The notes under the pieces are model-generated. The model saw only the letters and a program-made list of their open reading frames with translations, made no database searches and was not told where the DNA came from. From Hippasteria phrygiana (Eukaryota > Echinodermata > Asteroidea > Valvatida > Goniasteridae), in assembly GCA_037893225.1 (NCBI GenBank), contig JAZGUH010000483.1:1240001-1304000 (forward strand): DNA of 64,000 bases. Reading direction: 5' to 3'. A program made the translations under genes and the position numbers. Within the stretch, counting starts at the first letter, position 1, and every line of letters begins with the position of its first letter. This document shows, piece by piece, positions 11,235 to 25,100 of the stretch.

Positions 11235-11574
11235 GCACCTGCACTATTCATAGGAAAAGAGAAAGGGAGGGGGTTGTACACCCAGTTTGTGTTGAAAGTC
11301 AACAACTCTCAAAATGTCAAATTTCCTAGCTTGCTCACTCGAAACATTAAATAAGCCAGTTCGGTATCGCAAAGGTCAAAGGTTATTCGGGATAAAATTG
11401 CTGACGTAATGTCACGCCATGTTACGCGAACGCCCATTCTGATTGAATTTAACACGTGCGCGTTGTGCGACCACCTTTTGCGTTTACACGCGAGCGTTAG
11501 GTCACGCGGGTCATTCGGGATAAAATGTCATTGTGCACATGCGCAGTTGAAATACCGAACTGGCTTATTACCTG

Positions 11575-11820
11575 GGGGCCAATTTCATAAAGCTGTTAAG
11601 CACAAAAATTTGCTTAGCATGCAAATGCTTCCTTGATAAAAACTGGATTACCAACCAGATTTCCATGTGTGGAATATTGCTTTTGACAGGCATTCAGCTG
11701 TTGTTTGCTTAGCATGAAAATTACATGGACTTTTGGCTGGTAACCTGTTTTTACTATTAAAGCAAGACATTTTCATGCTAAGCAAATTTGTGTGCTTAAC
11801 AGCTCTATGAAATTGGCCCC
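11575..11820. mobile_element. MITE with long inverted ends
   Basis: GGGGCCAATTTCATAAAGCT at the left pairs with AGCTCTATGAAATTGGCCCC at the right. Pairing continues inward through TTAAGCAC and TTTGCTTAGCATG, giving arms of about 45 bp in a 246-bp element. The flanking CTGG on both sides may be a short target duplication. There is no coding capacity. Confidence 0.85.
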
Positions 11821-11939
11821 TGGTCAATTTCCGTTGTGATAAATTTCATGCTATGAAGGTGTGATAAAAAGTCCCCTCCTTTATACACTTATCTTGGCAA
11901 TGCCGCCTCTCAGATAGTGCAGCTTGTGAACGAACCCTG

Positions 11940-12060
11940 GCTTTCTTTGAAAAAGCAACCTTTCAGTTTTGGAGATTGCAAACAAAGGGTAAGATAGCTC
12001 AGTTGGTGGAGCGACAGCGTGGCATTCCGGAGGGCGCAGGTTCAAATCCCATTGGTTACT
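11940..12060 (+). repeat. tRNA-derived SINE, family 1
   Basis: It contains a pol III A-box-like TAGCTCAGTTGGTGGAGCG and a B box GGTTCAAATCC, preceded by TTTTGGAGATTGCAAACAAAGG. The minus-strand copy at 54180-54400 has the matching TTTTGGAGAACGCCAACATAGG. The acceptor stem does not close well, so it is a SINE and not a tRNA gene. Confidence 0.65.
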
Positions 12061-12427
12061 TCTTGCTAAGTTATACTTGATTAATTTTCAACAACGAACG
12101 TTCATAGCTCCATGACCTTAACACATATTTTACCATTCGTTTCTCGCATCCACCTGTCACTGTGATTTAGAACGGTTGTGTGCTTTATAGCTTTATACCC
12201 GCGGTGCATTTTACTGATGTATGCTCACCATAAATAGCCAATTCGGATGTGAGTATAAGAGGGATTGACGCAGAAGCAACTCCTGGGGTTGTTTACCGTA
12301 TAAATGCAATTGTACTGCGTCACGTATAAAAACAAAGAAATATAAAAACACTTTATTTTCCACTAATATTTTCTGTTACTGTTTTGTTTAAATTCACACT
12401 CTTCGGTTTCTCAAATACATGGAGTGA

Positions 12428-12721
12428 CAGGGGAAGATCCAGATTGGGAGGGGGGGGCGAACCCCCTCCCTCCTTGTCATTTCCCCTTTTCTTCTTTTAA
12501 AGCCTGCAGTTCCACTATAAAAACACCCAAAAAACCCGTAGATGGGTCTTATTTTCCATGTACGGTTGAGAACAAAATAGGGAGGTTAATATTCCAGAAA
12601 GAGTACCCCGCTTAGGCTTGTAAACATTTTATTTGCAGGCGAACATTTTCGGGGTCAACTTGTTTGGGAAATGTACGAAAAAGAATCCCCCCCCCCGCAT
12701 AAAATCTTGAATCCGCCCCTG
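12428..12721. mobile_element. MITE with CAGGGGCGGATCC-type ends
   Basis: The left end is CAGGGGAAGATCCAG and the right end CTTGAATCCGCCCCTG. Internal G and C runs lie close to each end. The right interior (GGCGAACATTTTCGGGGTCA, GGGAAATGTACGAAAAAGAA) is the inverse of sequence at 27718-27765, which shows a common family in the opposite orientation. Confidence 0.75.
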
Positions 12722-12739
12722 AATGGCTCTGTAACTGCA

Positions 12740-12998
12740 CCTTTATAGAGATACCATCGTTTATGGATGTACCTTGCTTTCCGGACCTTCTTTGCTATTA
12801 AACTATACGAATCTTCTATCAGCACGGTGTTTGTTCCATAGCTTCCTTCTGCGATATTGCCCAGATCCACCTATTGAACTAGCCCACTTTTCACGGTTTG
12901 CAGAGCCATCAAGCACATTGATCTCCACCAGGAAATTCTCCGGGAAGAAGGTCATGCCGATGTGTCTGGAAGGCATGTTTTCCCGGTAGAGCCTTCCT
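12740..12998 (-). pseudogene. Frameshifted coding remnant, unidentified
   Basis: Two minus-strand frames read like one protein interrupted by a 1-base shift near 12870. The first, from 12998, contains RENMPSRHIGMTFFPENFLV and LDGSANREKWASS. The second contains VDLGNIAEGSYGTNTVLIED and YSLIAKKVRKARYIHKRW. An acceptor-like TTAG precedes the first frame. I do not recognise the protein. Alternatives are a decayed transposon ORF or a real exon with a sequencing or allelic indel. Confidence 0.25.
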
Positions 12999-13232
12999 CT
13001 AACCACGTTTGCTGGCGAATATCCGAAGTTTTAAGCAACAGGCTTTCGAGTTGTGTCACGAAAGCAAATCAAACAGCGCTCCCAGGCAATTTAGCAGTGG
13101 TGCTGGAGGAGCTGGCAAACAGCAAGGATAGGAGAATCTTATTAAGAAAAAGGTCGCACATTATGCCAGCAGTCAAAATGCTGCGAATCACAGTGGTGTA
13201 AATCTGTGTCAAAAAATGGGATGATAATTGAC

Positions 13233-13257
13233 GGGGGGGGGGGGGGGGGGGGGGGGG
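13233..13257 (+). repeat. G homopolymer, 25 bases
   Basis: An uninterrupted G run. Similar runs lie at 8454-8481, 19533-19559 (27 G), 27687-27704 and 34322-34338. C runs lie at 2223-2239, 34039-34053 and 41533-41550. Confidence 0.97.
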
Positions 13258-16200
13258 CTAGGATTTTCAGGACCTTGGCTGCACTGTTACAAAAACATTT
13301 ACCATAGGACTTTAAAGGCACACATTGCCCTGAAATGCCCCACATTTGCATCTCTTTAATTAGTTACCTAACCTATTCCCCCGGTACTCTACCATAATGT
13401 GTAACACTTTACGGAGAAATGTGGACAAACCAAATCATTGACATCCGGACATTCAGACTGGCGCCGCACACAGTGCAGCCTGTATGCAGCCAAAGCGCTA
13501 CAGACTAAGGGCACCACTCTCAATTTTGTCATTTTTTCAACGGCCCAAAACAAGCAGGCGTCCCCGAAATGATATTCGTCAATGAGTGTCAGAATGGTCA
13601 TGTACATTATTATTCCTACTTTTCAATGGTCTTTCCAAACATAGCAATTTTAGCGCTTCCAAGGGAATGTGTCCATAATAAAAGGCTTAGCATTGGTAGA
13701 ACCGACGACACATAGGGCGTGTCCCAAACCTCAGCTTCGGCTTGGGCTTGGGCTTCGTCTCCAGCTATTTCCCAGTCCCATCGCCAATCTGAAGCCTTGA
13801 ATACGTAAATATATTAACAGACTGTGGCTTTGTGTGATTCAACATATACATAAAATAACAAACTTGTTAAAGTTTGAGCTCCAAGTCGCGAGAATATAGT
13901 GTAAAAACGTTCACAAAGCTCAGTGAAAACAGATTGAAACTTGTATTTGTTTTTATCATTACCAAAGCTATATCATACCTTTAACAAGTGAGGTTCATGT
14001 GTAAAGAAAAAGTAGACTGGTCGGAATGTGATGTGGTATATTTTAATCTGGGGTTCTAGACACTTGAAGCCTTTGATTCTGATCATGAAGTCGTAAAGTA
14101 GCCTAAACGTCACTTCTTGCAAGGGTTTGTCTGTAAAGAGGGAGGTGAGTTGGTCTTACAAATGATGGAAGTCACTCCACCTAGATCGAGAGATCTAAAA
14201 ATGTGAATAATTTCGTTGGTTCTGCCGAAGAATTATCCTCTATTTAGATCTGGGCCCTGGAGAACCGTAAAGGTGGTAGGTGTTTGTAACCGTTAATCCA
14301 GAGTGGCTTTTAGCCTTGTTTAGGCAAACAAATAAAATGAAAATGTAAATAAAAATCCAAATGGAATGCACTCAGAACTGCAGAGTATATACTGCAAAAA
14401 GGTTACTAAAATCTCGGGCTTGCATTTACTTGAGATGATACAAGTGTGGAAATTTACTCAGGGTTAGTGTCTATGCCTGGCCAGAATCCAAGTCACCGTG
14501 TGGAAATACGTAATCTGGTCACGTGTTCAACCATTGTTTGTTTTTGTTGTCGACTATCATCAAAGTCTGGTCTGTGACAGATGGCCAAGTCCGAGGCCAG
14601 AGTCTAACTCAGTCATGATTGTATATCTGATGCCCAAGTCGGTGCAAGTCATGCGTGTCGTGATTTCGCATGTTTGCTCGAAGCCTTTCACTTAAGCAGA
14701 AAAATACAACATGGAATCCTGATGGGTTGATGTGATTAATGTGCTACAAACGCACAAACAATTCCCGAGCTGCCCCGGCTATCCCCAATAGGACGATTTA
14801 CTGGTCCAATTCAGTGCCATTTCACGGACGCTCCAATTCAGTGCCATTTCACGGACGCTATCGGGGAAAGTGTCAGATGTATTTCAGTGAGTGTATTTTC
14901 AAGAAACGGTATTGTTTTAAAGAATATCATCAAACATATCACAAGGGAAATGACTATATAGGCCTATAGGTAATTAAAATAATTAAAGGGGTGTTTGAAG
15001 AAATACCCCTTTCAAATAGCTATGGCAATAAGATAATAATTATACTCCATTCGGGCACATAAAAATACAAATACAAGTAACAGAAAATCAAAATACCGAA
15101 AAAAACTACTGCATTAACTTAGCATGGAAAACAGACAGATGACATAAAAAGGACAGTGCAGGGCTGCCTGGGATCGGAGTGAAATAAAGCACTGTCGCCA
15201 AAAGGGCGTGTCTCTCCAACATGATGGTGGCCAGATATTAAACTCAAGACTTGTAAAAAGGGCGTCAGTGTCAAACATTGGCTTCGTGAAATCACCGAAA
15301 GACAGACAATTAATCAGTGCCAATTGTAACCAATGCGCATCAAAGTCCTGCAGTGTTTTGACGAAACGCAGTAGTACAAAGCCATATTTTAATTTAAAAA
15401 GATGGACACGTTTAGAACAAATCAAGCTTGTGCACATGGGTGCGTGATGTACTACGTGAGTATCGTGAACAAAGATTCCCGCTGAAATCAACTGAGGATG
15501 TCTAGTTACACTATTGCGTTTCACATGGACACCATACCCTCCCTTTTCAATTAGGAAGTGCGTCATGAAAAGACGCTTCAAATTCCCTTACGATCTTGTA
15601 GTTGGAGCAGCTTGTTAAAAAATTAGCTTTATGAGTCCGCGACCGCTCGTCGTGGTAACACAGCTGCAAGCTGCGAGAACGTGGGACGCAGACCCTCTAA
15701 CCACTTGCCGTACATCACCCACTCCAGTCAGTGCGCTACCGGTCCCGTTTTATTTTTAACCCTTTTTTCTTCTTTGAGAAATCTTCGTCGAACCATGGGT
15801 GAACGTGCGGCCAAGGAGAGAAGTACCATTGTACAAGGATATCGCTCAAGCAGCTGGGCAAGCATGTTGTTGCTGATTGCGTTGGTTACGTGAGCCCGTC
15901 TTATCATTAGGTCTGCTGGAGATAATGACTTGCAAGCAAGGCCGTACCGTATTGGCACTGGGCCATTACGGGCATATGTTTCCTCTACCAGGCTCCATAG
16001 GCCTGCCGTACTTTCCTCACCTCTCATGATTTTTACTTTTCATTCACCAAGGCCTGCCTGTGTATACTTCCTTTGACAGATCATTTTCACTTGTCGGCTT
16101 ATGTAGTGATGCTAGTGAATTTCTGATTCAAGTAAACCGATCAAAGGGCCGCGTGTGCGCCCAATATGATGCATTATGCTACGATCGCTTCAAGGCGGGT

Positions 16201-17180
16201 CCACATGTGGCGGGTATGTTTACATTTCACATTTCTGATCACGTGGGTGAAAAAGGTCTCTAGGCGAATCCAGCCAAGCTTTTTGGAGAAGATAATCACC
16301 GGTAGCCTTGCACACCTGTTCAGTATTCACATAAATGATGTCTTAGCAGCTAGGATCTTCAAGAAATTTCTTTGTAGGGTTTTGGGGAGGGGTTGGTTAC
16401 ATAAACTTTGAAAAGAGGAACTGTAGGGGTAGGCTTATTTAGCCTATAATGCTCTTTTTAGTGCTTCTAAATTTTAAGTGTTTTTCTCATTAGAAGCGGC
16501 TGCCATGTAAACCAAAATAAGAAACCTTTCCAGACGTTCTATTCCATTTTGAAATTTCTTTTTTACCCTTTTCAGGACACGAAATTCATAACATTCTCCC
16601 TTGTATTTAGAATTGCCCCCTTTCCTTTACTACTCAAGAAAAAATCCCAATGTTTGAATGATAATGCACCTTCTTGTTGATTGACAAAGGAGGAAAAAAA
16701 ATCACCCCACCCCGTAAAATCCATTACATAAACGTCAGTCTGATGTCTCCACTCATTACCGCTTCCAGCCTGCACCCCTATCTCTTTTCTTCCATTACCA
16801 TTTCCTTCGCCGTACGGTGTACGGAGCGGCAGTCTGCTCTTAGCCCATAGGAGCCAAGATTCGTATCATTTTTCTCACTGTTTAACCCAAGGGAGTTCCT
16901 CCCATGTCATCCACCTGACTTGAATGACGTCTCTATGCCCCAGGCCATTCATATCGGGCGGATTATTAATTGTGGAGGCTTTTTAATAATGTTTTGAACA
17001 CGCTGTCTTCCCTCGACGTACAAGCGCTTTGTTGCTTCCAAAGCACCTTACAAAACAGACCAGTAGGCCTATTTGTTGTCAGCAGTCACTTTGTGGTAAT
17101 ATAGAGTGGGGATGTATGTAAAGGCGTATATAGAAAAACACCCGAAATATTCTGTTTTAAACAGAGTTAATCATGGGATG
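13258..17180. other. Gene-free stretch
   Basis: Positions 13590-13680 hold a minus-orientation copy of the GTACATTATTATTC / AAGGGAATGTGTCC dispersed repeat seen at 17181 and 26290. A 20-bp direct duplication (CCAATTCAGTGCCATTTCAC) is at 14812-14852. Long open frames at 15114-15581 and 15728-16027 on the minus strand show no recognisable domain. A TAGGCCTA octamer is at 14959. Confidence 0.4.
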
Positions 17181-17286
17181 GTCGTGTACTTTATTATATT
17201 CTTCTTTTCAATGATTTTTTACATTGCAATATTAGGACGAACGCTTTTTGTAACCCAATTGGGCGCCTCCAAGGCAATGTGCCTAT
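17181..17286 (-). repeat. Dispersed repeat (GGACGAACGCTTTTTG family)
   Basis: It shares GTCGTGTAC, TTTTCAATGATTTTT, ATTAGGACGAACGC and AACCCAATTGGGCGCCTCC with the inverse sequence at 26290-26400 and with 8740-8830. It ends where the fold-back family copy b begins. Confidence 0.6.
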
Positions 17287-17721
17287 TTAAAGGTAGTATA
17301 CACGATTGGCTTTTGCTGTAATAAAAATAAAATAATGGATTTGGGGGTTAGTATTTGATAGCGTGCTAGCAAATACTGTAACACTGACCTGTTTAACGTT
17401 TTGTGTGCATAGATGCTTGGAAAACAGAGAGCAAAAATGATGTTCTAGTAGTCTGGTTCCCTGACCATACCGTAGATAGAATGGGGCGATTTATAGACGT
17501 TAGGGAATTATCTGGTCATGGAACTAGACATTTTTCAGCGATTGTCGGCCGACAATCTTTAGAAAACGATATAAATTTCCACTTTTCTTGGAAACGACAG
17601 CACACCAGGTGCCATGATTTCACAGTATGCTATTTAGTTACAGTCTAGTACGGTATTTCGTAAAAATTCAGTAGTTTTGTTTTTTGATGTTTGCAAATTG
17701 CGTATTAGTTACTACATTTAA
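17287..17721. repeat. TTAA-ended fold-back repeat family, copy b
   Basis: The left end is TTAAAGGTAGTATACACG and the right end ACTACATTTAA. It lacks the GC-rich nested palindrome of copies a and c. At that place it has the perfect 18-bp palindrome GATTGTCGGCCGACAATC (about 17540-17557), which probably represents the empty centre. Confidence 0.75.
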
Positions 17722-20700
17722 GATATAAAGTCCAAATGTTGAAACGTGCAAAGTTAGAACGTTGTGCAAAAAATGCTCAACATTGGTACAATAATCAAGA
17801 TGCACAACCTTTGGGCAATTTTGTACTTGAAGTGGGGTATCTTTTTAGGAAAAAAAACCCAAATGTTGTGTAACCACAGCTGTACACGCCCAACCTTTTT
17901 ACCAAACTTGTATCAAGTGTAACCGTTAAACAAAGAATTTAAAAGTATTTGCAGGTACCCACCAAAACGTTTGCGAAGTCTCTCTTGGTCTCCACTACAA
18001 CCAAAACGCCATTTTCCGTTTATTAAAAAGAAATATGTTCTATACAACCCTGCCTATTTTAATCCCACGTTGAAAGTTCAAAGAACTTGACGTTTCCATT
18101 GTTTAAAGAAGTATATGCGTTTGCAGACATCATTTTTTAGATGGTGCAGTTTATACGGTACTGAATGTCATGGTAACAGCACAAGAGTTATTTATCACTT
18201 TTTTTAATGATTTTTATCTTGTTTTTCTATACCCGAGTTCTTTATCAGAAAAACTGTGCTGGGGGAATAGATTGTAAGAAATTCTTCAAATTGTTGGAGT
18301 TTCATAATGGCAAAGTGCAGATATAAATAACAACTTGTTTTGTTTCTACCAGTAAAACTGTTTTTTACAAATTTGTGCCCAATCGTATTGCCTTCGAATG
18401 AGATACAACTCATTTCGATACACATCTTAGAGAGCTATACAAATTCTTAAGAAGTTTAAATTCATTTCTCAGTTTGTTGTAGATCTTACACACCTTTCAT
18501 TTGTACTTAAATGCTACATTTTCTATCGTATCCAACTTTCTTAAACGAACAACATGAGATTCGAAACTTTCTCCGAAAATCATTCCTTCCTCCCCCGTCC
18601 GTTACTCCCCATCTTTTCACTGTCTCTGTCCCGAACAAAAAAAAGACCTGCGCTGAATATTTTCAACGGAATAATCCCATTGCCAGTATTGGCAGATGAA
18701 ATAATAGATATCAGTGAAACATGTTTGCCGATTCTAATCCGGCGAGCTGATGGATAAAACAAAATCTACCTGCAGGCAGAAAAGTGAAGAAAACAATACG
18801 ACTTGCCAAGTTATATTTGAAAACCTGCGGCCCCAGCGATTTGTCCCCTGTGTAAATATAACCGATGACACTAAAAACAATCGCCCCCGGATTAAGCGCT
18901 GTCGTAACTACCGATCTCCGTATCCCTTTCGGCAATTCACACTTTAGGGCGTTTTCACAATATCTGATATCCTGAAAGGCACATTTTTAGCTCTTTTAAA
19001 AAAGAGCTCTTTTTTGAAGACTGTGCTTCGTTTTTGTCTCTTAAGTCACTGCACTCTTTGTTTCGTGGCCCTGAAAATGGTGCGGGATGTCCAAACATTG
19101 ATTTGAGGAAAGCTGCTTTCTGGCGCTTTTTTCTTCCAATAAATCTCTGCATTGCTTAAATCGTCGCATTCAGCCTGGCTGGAGTTGTAAGATAACATGG
19201 TACAGCCTTTGATAGAATTATTTTGTTGCCATCCATGCACCTAAAATACATATAGGCCTTCGTTGTATAGTGAAGTCTGATTAGAGAAGGGAAAACATTA
19301 AACATTTCTTGTAGAGAAGTATAACAAGTACCATTAAATTGTAAGAATTGAAAGTCCTCTTCGACTACGGCTAAAGGTGCTTAGGGGAACCTATAGAAAC
19401 TCTTCTGTGAGTTGAGTTCTGGGCGGGGCCCGGAAGCTACACCTCCACCCTTCTGTACATTTCTACAAATCTCCGTATTTATTTGTATTTTTTCTTTACA
19501 ATTGCTGGGGTTGGGAATATGCGCCAGACTGTGGGGGGGGGGGGGGGGGGGGGGGGGGGCTCATTCTGTAAGAGGTAAGATTCATTCAAACTTTCTGCTA
19601 ATTATCTGGTAGGTGGGTCTATCCACACTAATGACCCCATTTGGTGTGACATGGGAGGAGAATTTCAGATCGTAGTTATTATATAAAATAATTTTCCTTT
19701 GATTTTTGTCACAATACATTCAGTACCCATCAACAAGTTTGTTTTAGCAAAATAATCAACATCTAACAGAGTATTTAAGAATTTAATTGTTTGTAACATA
19801 TCAAACGTGTACAATTTCTGGACGGACATTTGTCACAAAATGTCCGTCCATGTTTGAACATAAGTTATATCACATCTGAATTTGTTAAAATACCTCAACA
19901 TTTTTCCTAATTCCCACTGATAACAATCCTGACATTGTTAGAGATGTAAACTGACCAACATTTTGGAATTCCTCTTTTCTTTTTCCAGTCAATAATAAAA
20001 ACAATGTCTGTCAATGTTACAAACATAATGTCTTGAAGATGACCCTCTAATTTCTTTTATATCCTGAGTGTTATCCTATTTTTGTTTATGTCAGTGTGAT
20101 CACTAACAGCTCTGGAAAGCATCAGAAAAACATTTGGGCAAAATACTTGATTTGATGTCCCTCTTCTATGGTTTCTCCCATTGCTATCTTTTGATGCTAA
20201 ATGGTCCCTTTAGTGTGGACAGACCCAGCTATAAAGCGCAGTTCACCAGACTATGCATTAATTGTATCACTGACTTATACTCAGCACGATATGGGGCAGA
20301 GGGGTACCCCCCTTTTTGTCTCTATACCCTATACACTCTCCAGACTATTGTTACCTAACACATCCCCCCTAGACTTCTGAAAAGAATTCCTGAGATTCCG
20401 GGAACACAATGACCAACACAAAAGAGGGGGGATTCCCTCTGCCCCATATCGCGCATCATATGCACTGACTTGCTTCAGAGATTTAACCTGAACAAAGGTT
20501 AAATCCTAACTGTAAATTGTCATTGTGTGTGTCCTTTGTAAGATAAAAGAGCACAATGTGTACGTGGCTACTTTAAAGTAAAAAGAAAAAACTCAATTGC
20601 CTACAATAAAGCCCCTAGTTTGATCTCAAATTGCGAAACCATGAGTATCTCTTCAATAAAAAGGGACTGATGAAAAACGACTGTTCATACTAAACGTGTT

Positions 20701-21765
20701 CATTCAAAGATTACTGGCCCAAGTTATGAAAGGTCAAGGAAGCCATACCCCACCCCCCCACCCCCCACCCCACCCCCACCCACCCCCACCCCACCCCCCC
20801 CCCCCCCCAAAAAAAATACATGCACGTAAAACTTGGGTATTATGTTTATAAGCTTTGAATCGGTGTTGGCGCAAAAATGTTTATTTTACAAAATCGTGCT
20901 CTTAATGTACGCACCCCAGACTGATTTACTATAAAGCAAAAAAAATGTTTGGGCCCCCGCCCTCTTCCCTTTTTTAGGTCACATTTTCCCCTTTCTTCCC
21001 CCAAACACCATAAAAATGCAAAGGCAAGAGAAAAAAATGTCTGCAAGTCGATGTATTGCATGTTTTGAATCGATTTGGAGCTCCAATGTCCGCCAAGGCC
21101 TTCTTGAACAAAAAATGGGGGCGGAAAATATTTCCTGGCATAATCTAAAGAAATTTTTTTTTTAAAGGGCCGCCTTTTTTTTCTCCTTGTTTTTTTCCTT
21201 TTTTTTGGACGCCAAAAATGCTCTTTCTATTTTGCTTTTGTAAAAATAGTGGGCATTTCTAGTTTTCCAGTAGTGTTAGGCTATTAGTGTTTTCTATACT
21301 GGAATATCATTGTCCTTAAATATTCCTCATAGAATTTGAGCTTATCAAATGCAATCTCTTGTGACAGACACTTGCAATCAAGCTGTTTATTTTGCCACCA
21401 ACAGAACCGACTGAAATTGAAAAATGGTCTAAAAAGGCTCCAGGGATTTTTCCAGCGTTTAATGTTTCTCTTTGCCGAGTGAGTGTGTTGGAGTACATTA
21501 AAATAATATCTTTGGTTGTGTAATGACCACGTGTTGAGCGACAGCCATCCAATTTATACCATGCTTTACGCATTGGCTTTTCGGACGTGGTGACACAGTG
21601 TAAATAGTGATCTTAATCAAACCTGACAATTTTAGCCATTTTCTGGCTGCGGAATGCCGATTTTTCAACCAAGGTGTTTATTTTTATGTGCGGTAGTTAA
21701 TTTGAACAAATGAGGAAGTATTCTGAGAAAGCACCAAGCCTTCTCGTCCTACAAATTGCATCGGC
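17722..21765. other. Gene-free stretch
   Basis: It contains a 27-base G run (19533-19559), a C-rich CCCCAC microsatellite (20748-20808), a relative of the 4689/4996 repeat at 20511-20690, and otherwise AT-rich DNA. No exon was recognised. Confidence 0.4.
20748..20808 (+). repeat. C-rich (CCCCAC)n simple repeat
   Basis: A run of C tracts separated by single A residues, ending in about 15 consecutive C. The complementary strand is G-rich and could form quadruplexes. Confidence 0.95.
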
Positions 21766-22101
21766 TTAAAGGTAATTGTTGCAATTTTCAGAAATGGGCG
21801 GATTTGGGGGTTAGTATTTTATAGGAAATATCGTTCCACTGACCTGTTCAAAGTTTTGCGTTGTTGGATGGCGAAAAAACGAGAGAAAAACGGCGCTCGT
21901 TTTCAACCGTCGGGCGGATGATAGCCTTTAGTCAAGGCGCGCGTGGCTACTGGACGCGTGACGCGCCCCGAATGCCAGCATATGTCCAGGGCGCGCCACT
22001 TGTCCGAGTAACCACGCGCGCCTTGACTAAAGGCTACAGGGCAGTTTTCCAACGATTGCCAGCTGGAAATCTTTGGAAAACGATATAAATTTCCACTTTT
22101 C
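21766..22101. repeat. TTAA-ended fold-back repeat family, copy c (truncated)
   Basis: It starts TTAAAGGTAATTGTTGC and is very similar to copy a, including the nested palindrome, here at 21922-22035. The right part stops after CCACTTTTCGAATCGACTC and runs into a T tract, so the right terminal repeat is missing. Confidence 0.75.
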
Positions 22102-25100
22102 GAATCGACTCTTTTTTTTTTTTTAACTGTGTTATTTTTTTGGGTTGAACAATCTTTTCTTGTTAACTTGCGACTTTCTTAGGACGATAACTGCGCGGGG
22201 TACTTAAGATTTGTCAAATGATCACCATTTCTATAAAAAAAAAGGATTTCGAAAGACTGGGGAGCGCCTGGGCTCTTGGTGGCGCCCAGCTCCCCGTAGC
22301 TACACCATGCCACTGAGGCATGTATGGGTGCACCACACTAAATAAACTCCCATTGACCTTTAATAGTGTAAAATCCATCAACTTCACAGTGAAAAAAATC
22401 CTTATCCAGGAGTCTCTCAGTTTTTGTGACACAACTGAAAATTGTAGTTTGATTATTAATCTGTCAAATTATTTTCAATTTTTGGCAGGTCAGCCGTTGA
22501 TCTTTTTTGCTATTTGTCCCCAGAGAGTACGACCCCCCAAAATGTGGTTTTTCCCAAACCGGCTAGCTGCCATTTTTCATAAAGCATCCCTCCACTTCAC
22601 AAGCCAAATAGGACCAATTTTAAAGCCAAAATTTATCAAGTCTTCACAAAAGTTGAAGCACAGAACCCCCAGATTATGATAGCTGATCACAATCTATCAA
22701 TTGCATGACCCCCAAAAATGTATTATTAAATTGTTTTTATGCAAATCAGTTTGGCGCAGCCATTTTGGCCTATTTAGTGTGGTGCACCCGTATAATACCA
22801 CTCACTTAACCTTTCTATTTGCTCTCAATGAGGATCATGATGGGTAGACTTCTTCGATATAGCTTCACAGCAGAACCTCTGCGCGGCCGTCTTACCCTCT
22901 GCGCGGCCGTCACACCGCATCCAACTTTGACTGGAAATCAATTCGAGCAGCGCACATTTTTTATAAGTAATTTTCCCTTCACACACTATAAAAATCGAAC
23001 TCCTAATAAAATATCTGTACGGTCATGCTGTACTGCAATTCGATCTTTTTTGGAGTGTCGGATTTGTGGTATAAAGACGTACACATACCTGCATCCTTGA
23101 AAAGTAACTCCCACCTAAAAGCGAAATTATTATAGAAGTCCTGGCTCGAGCGTCAGTGAGTCCGGACATGATGTCAGCAATCTCATTCCAGGTTATTCTC
23201 TCAAGTAGTAAAGCAGGTGTTGGATTAAAAATGGAGGGGATATCGTCATGTTTTTGTTCTCCGATCTCCTTCTGCCCATGTCTTGGTTACCTGGTAAAGG
23301 CTGACTTGGTGTATTTATTGACAATCAGTGAGGAGTAATCATTTCTTCCCAGATGAGGACGGTGAATTGAAGGAGAGACCAAGGTGAAGATGTGATGAGT
23401 GTGCCTATAGGAATTTCTTTATTTCTCGGAATCACCATGTACATCAGCTTCTCTCCTTCAGTCTGGATAGCTGAACGTGGGCACCAATTATCAAATCACT
23501 TCCGGACGTCAGTGGCGTAAATCCATTTGGAAAAGTTGGGGGAGTTAACATTAAAGTCTTGGCCTACATGTCATAATGCTACAACAGTGGGTTCCATAAA
23601 ATAACTCCCACAGTGTTTTCTAATTGTTTTTCTTTAGCTGGTATTTGTTACTTTCATCCTCTGTTATAGTCTTCAGAAGGTGGGTTCGATTCCACACAGG
23701 GAACCTAATGATGTGAAGTTTTAAAAGATTTAGAATCTTTACATGAGATTTGAGTATGCCGTTCCACTACGTGTAACTATAAAGAATGCAAGTTGACTTC
23801 GAAATTCATGAAGATTTTGCGAAAATAGGCCTGTAGGCCCTATACGATATATGGGATAGGAGCTGTAGTTCGGCATCATATTCATGGAACGTTTTCAATT
23901 ACCTTTCCGGTCTTAGATGGTAGACTGCAACAAGTTAATTTTGTGTCACAAAGGAGATATTGGCCACAATGGCCAAAATAATAATGAAAATAATAATGAC
24001 AATTTCCGATAAATACATATTATTCAATGTGATATTGGTAAAGACAAACTAAGGAGTCCAAGGCTGGACATTGTCATTGTTTGGTACAACTTTACTTTCA
24101 CTCAAAAAGTGATTAGAAGTGAGACGTGAAGTCGCGAGACTTGCACGGTCTATTAGTACAATTGCACACGTTGAATTTATTTGCGCATTGTGTGGGGTAT
24201 GTTGACTGCGACCGACTTAAATTCTGGTTGTGCCCTTGAATCGATGAGAAAAACTTGTCAATGTGTCTGTGCATATTACTGTTGTGGTCGAATGTTTACA
24301 TACACTTTCTATCCATATGGTTGGGATTCAACGGCTCTTATAAACCCATTCCTTTATTTGTTCCTGGGGCTGTTTTGCTTCTGGGATTTTCTTAATTTTA
24401 AATTCTTAATTAAACAAAATCACGTCGCAACAGTCATTCCTCACGCGTGTATAATCATTTGGATTTAGTTTACAGATTGGGGATAATGTGGGAATTTGTT
24501 CGCAGGATTGCGGAATGTATATATTTCCACCGTAACTGTAAAACAAAACAGGTTTACATGATCCGTAAAAAGAGGTTTGTATGTTCCTTAATTATTATGA
24601 AAGAAAACAGGTTTATATGATCCGTTAAACCCGCACCATTTTGATATAATGTTATATTAGAATGTTAAGAAGCAATACAGAATGTTAGTACGTGTCTGAA
24701 TTATGAAAAAAATAAACATAAAGACAATTAAAACGTGTTTTTTTGTTTACGTAAAAGCAACTAAATCTGGCGATCTCCTTTACTGCCGTAACTCTGCATC
24801 GTGTGATTAATTTCGTTTTACGATATCAAAGTTTCCAGTTCATTTATGAACAACAAAATCAAATTCTTTAAAACTAATTCAATTAAATAACTGACAAACA
24901 ATTCAATAATGGCTGCACGTTACCCTAAATGACATTACAATGTCTTATCATATCAAGTGTGATGCAACTATGCAAAAGCCGTCTGATTAACAGTAGTAGT
25001 AAAATCTAAACGCCAATGGCAACAGCAGCCAAATTCAGTCTGATCGATTGTATAGCACCAAAGAGTGAAGGACAAACTCCCGCAGCAGTTAGCGTCTTCA

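Noticed and set aside
12000..12055. A functional tRNA gene
   Set aside because: The A and B boxes are present, but the acceptor stem does not pair properly and related copies carry SINE flanks.
15114..15581. 155-codon minus-strand frame
   Set aside because: It is long, but its composition is irregular and Cys/Phe/His-rich, with no domain, splice or polyadenylation context; probably chance.
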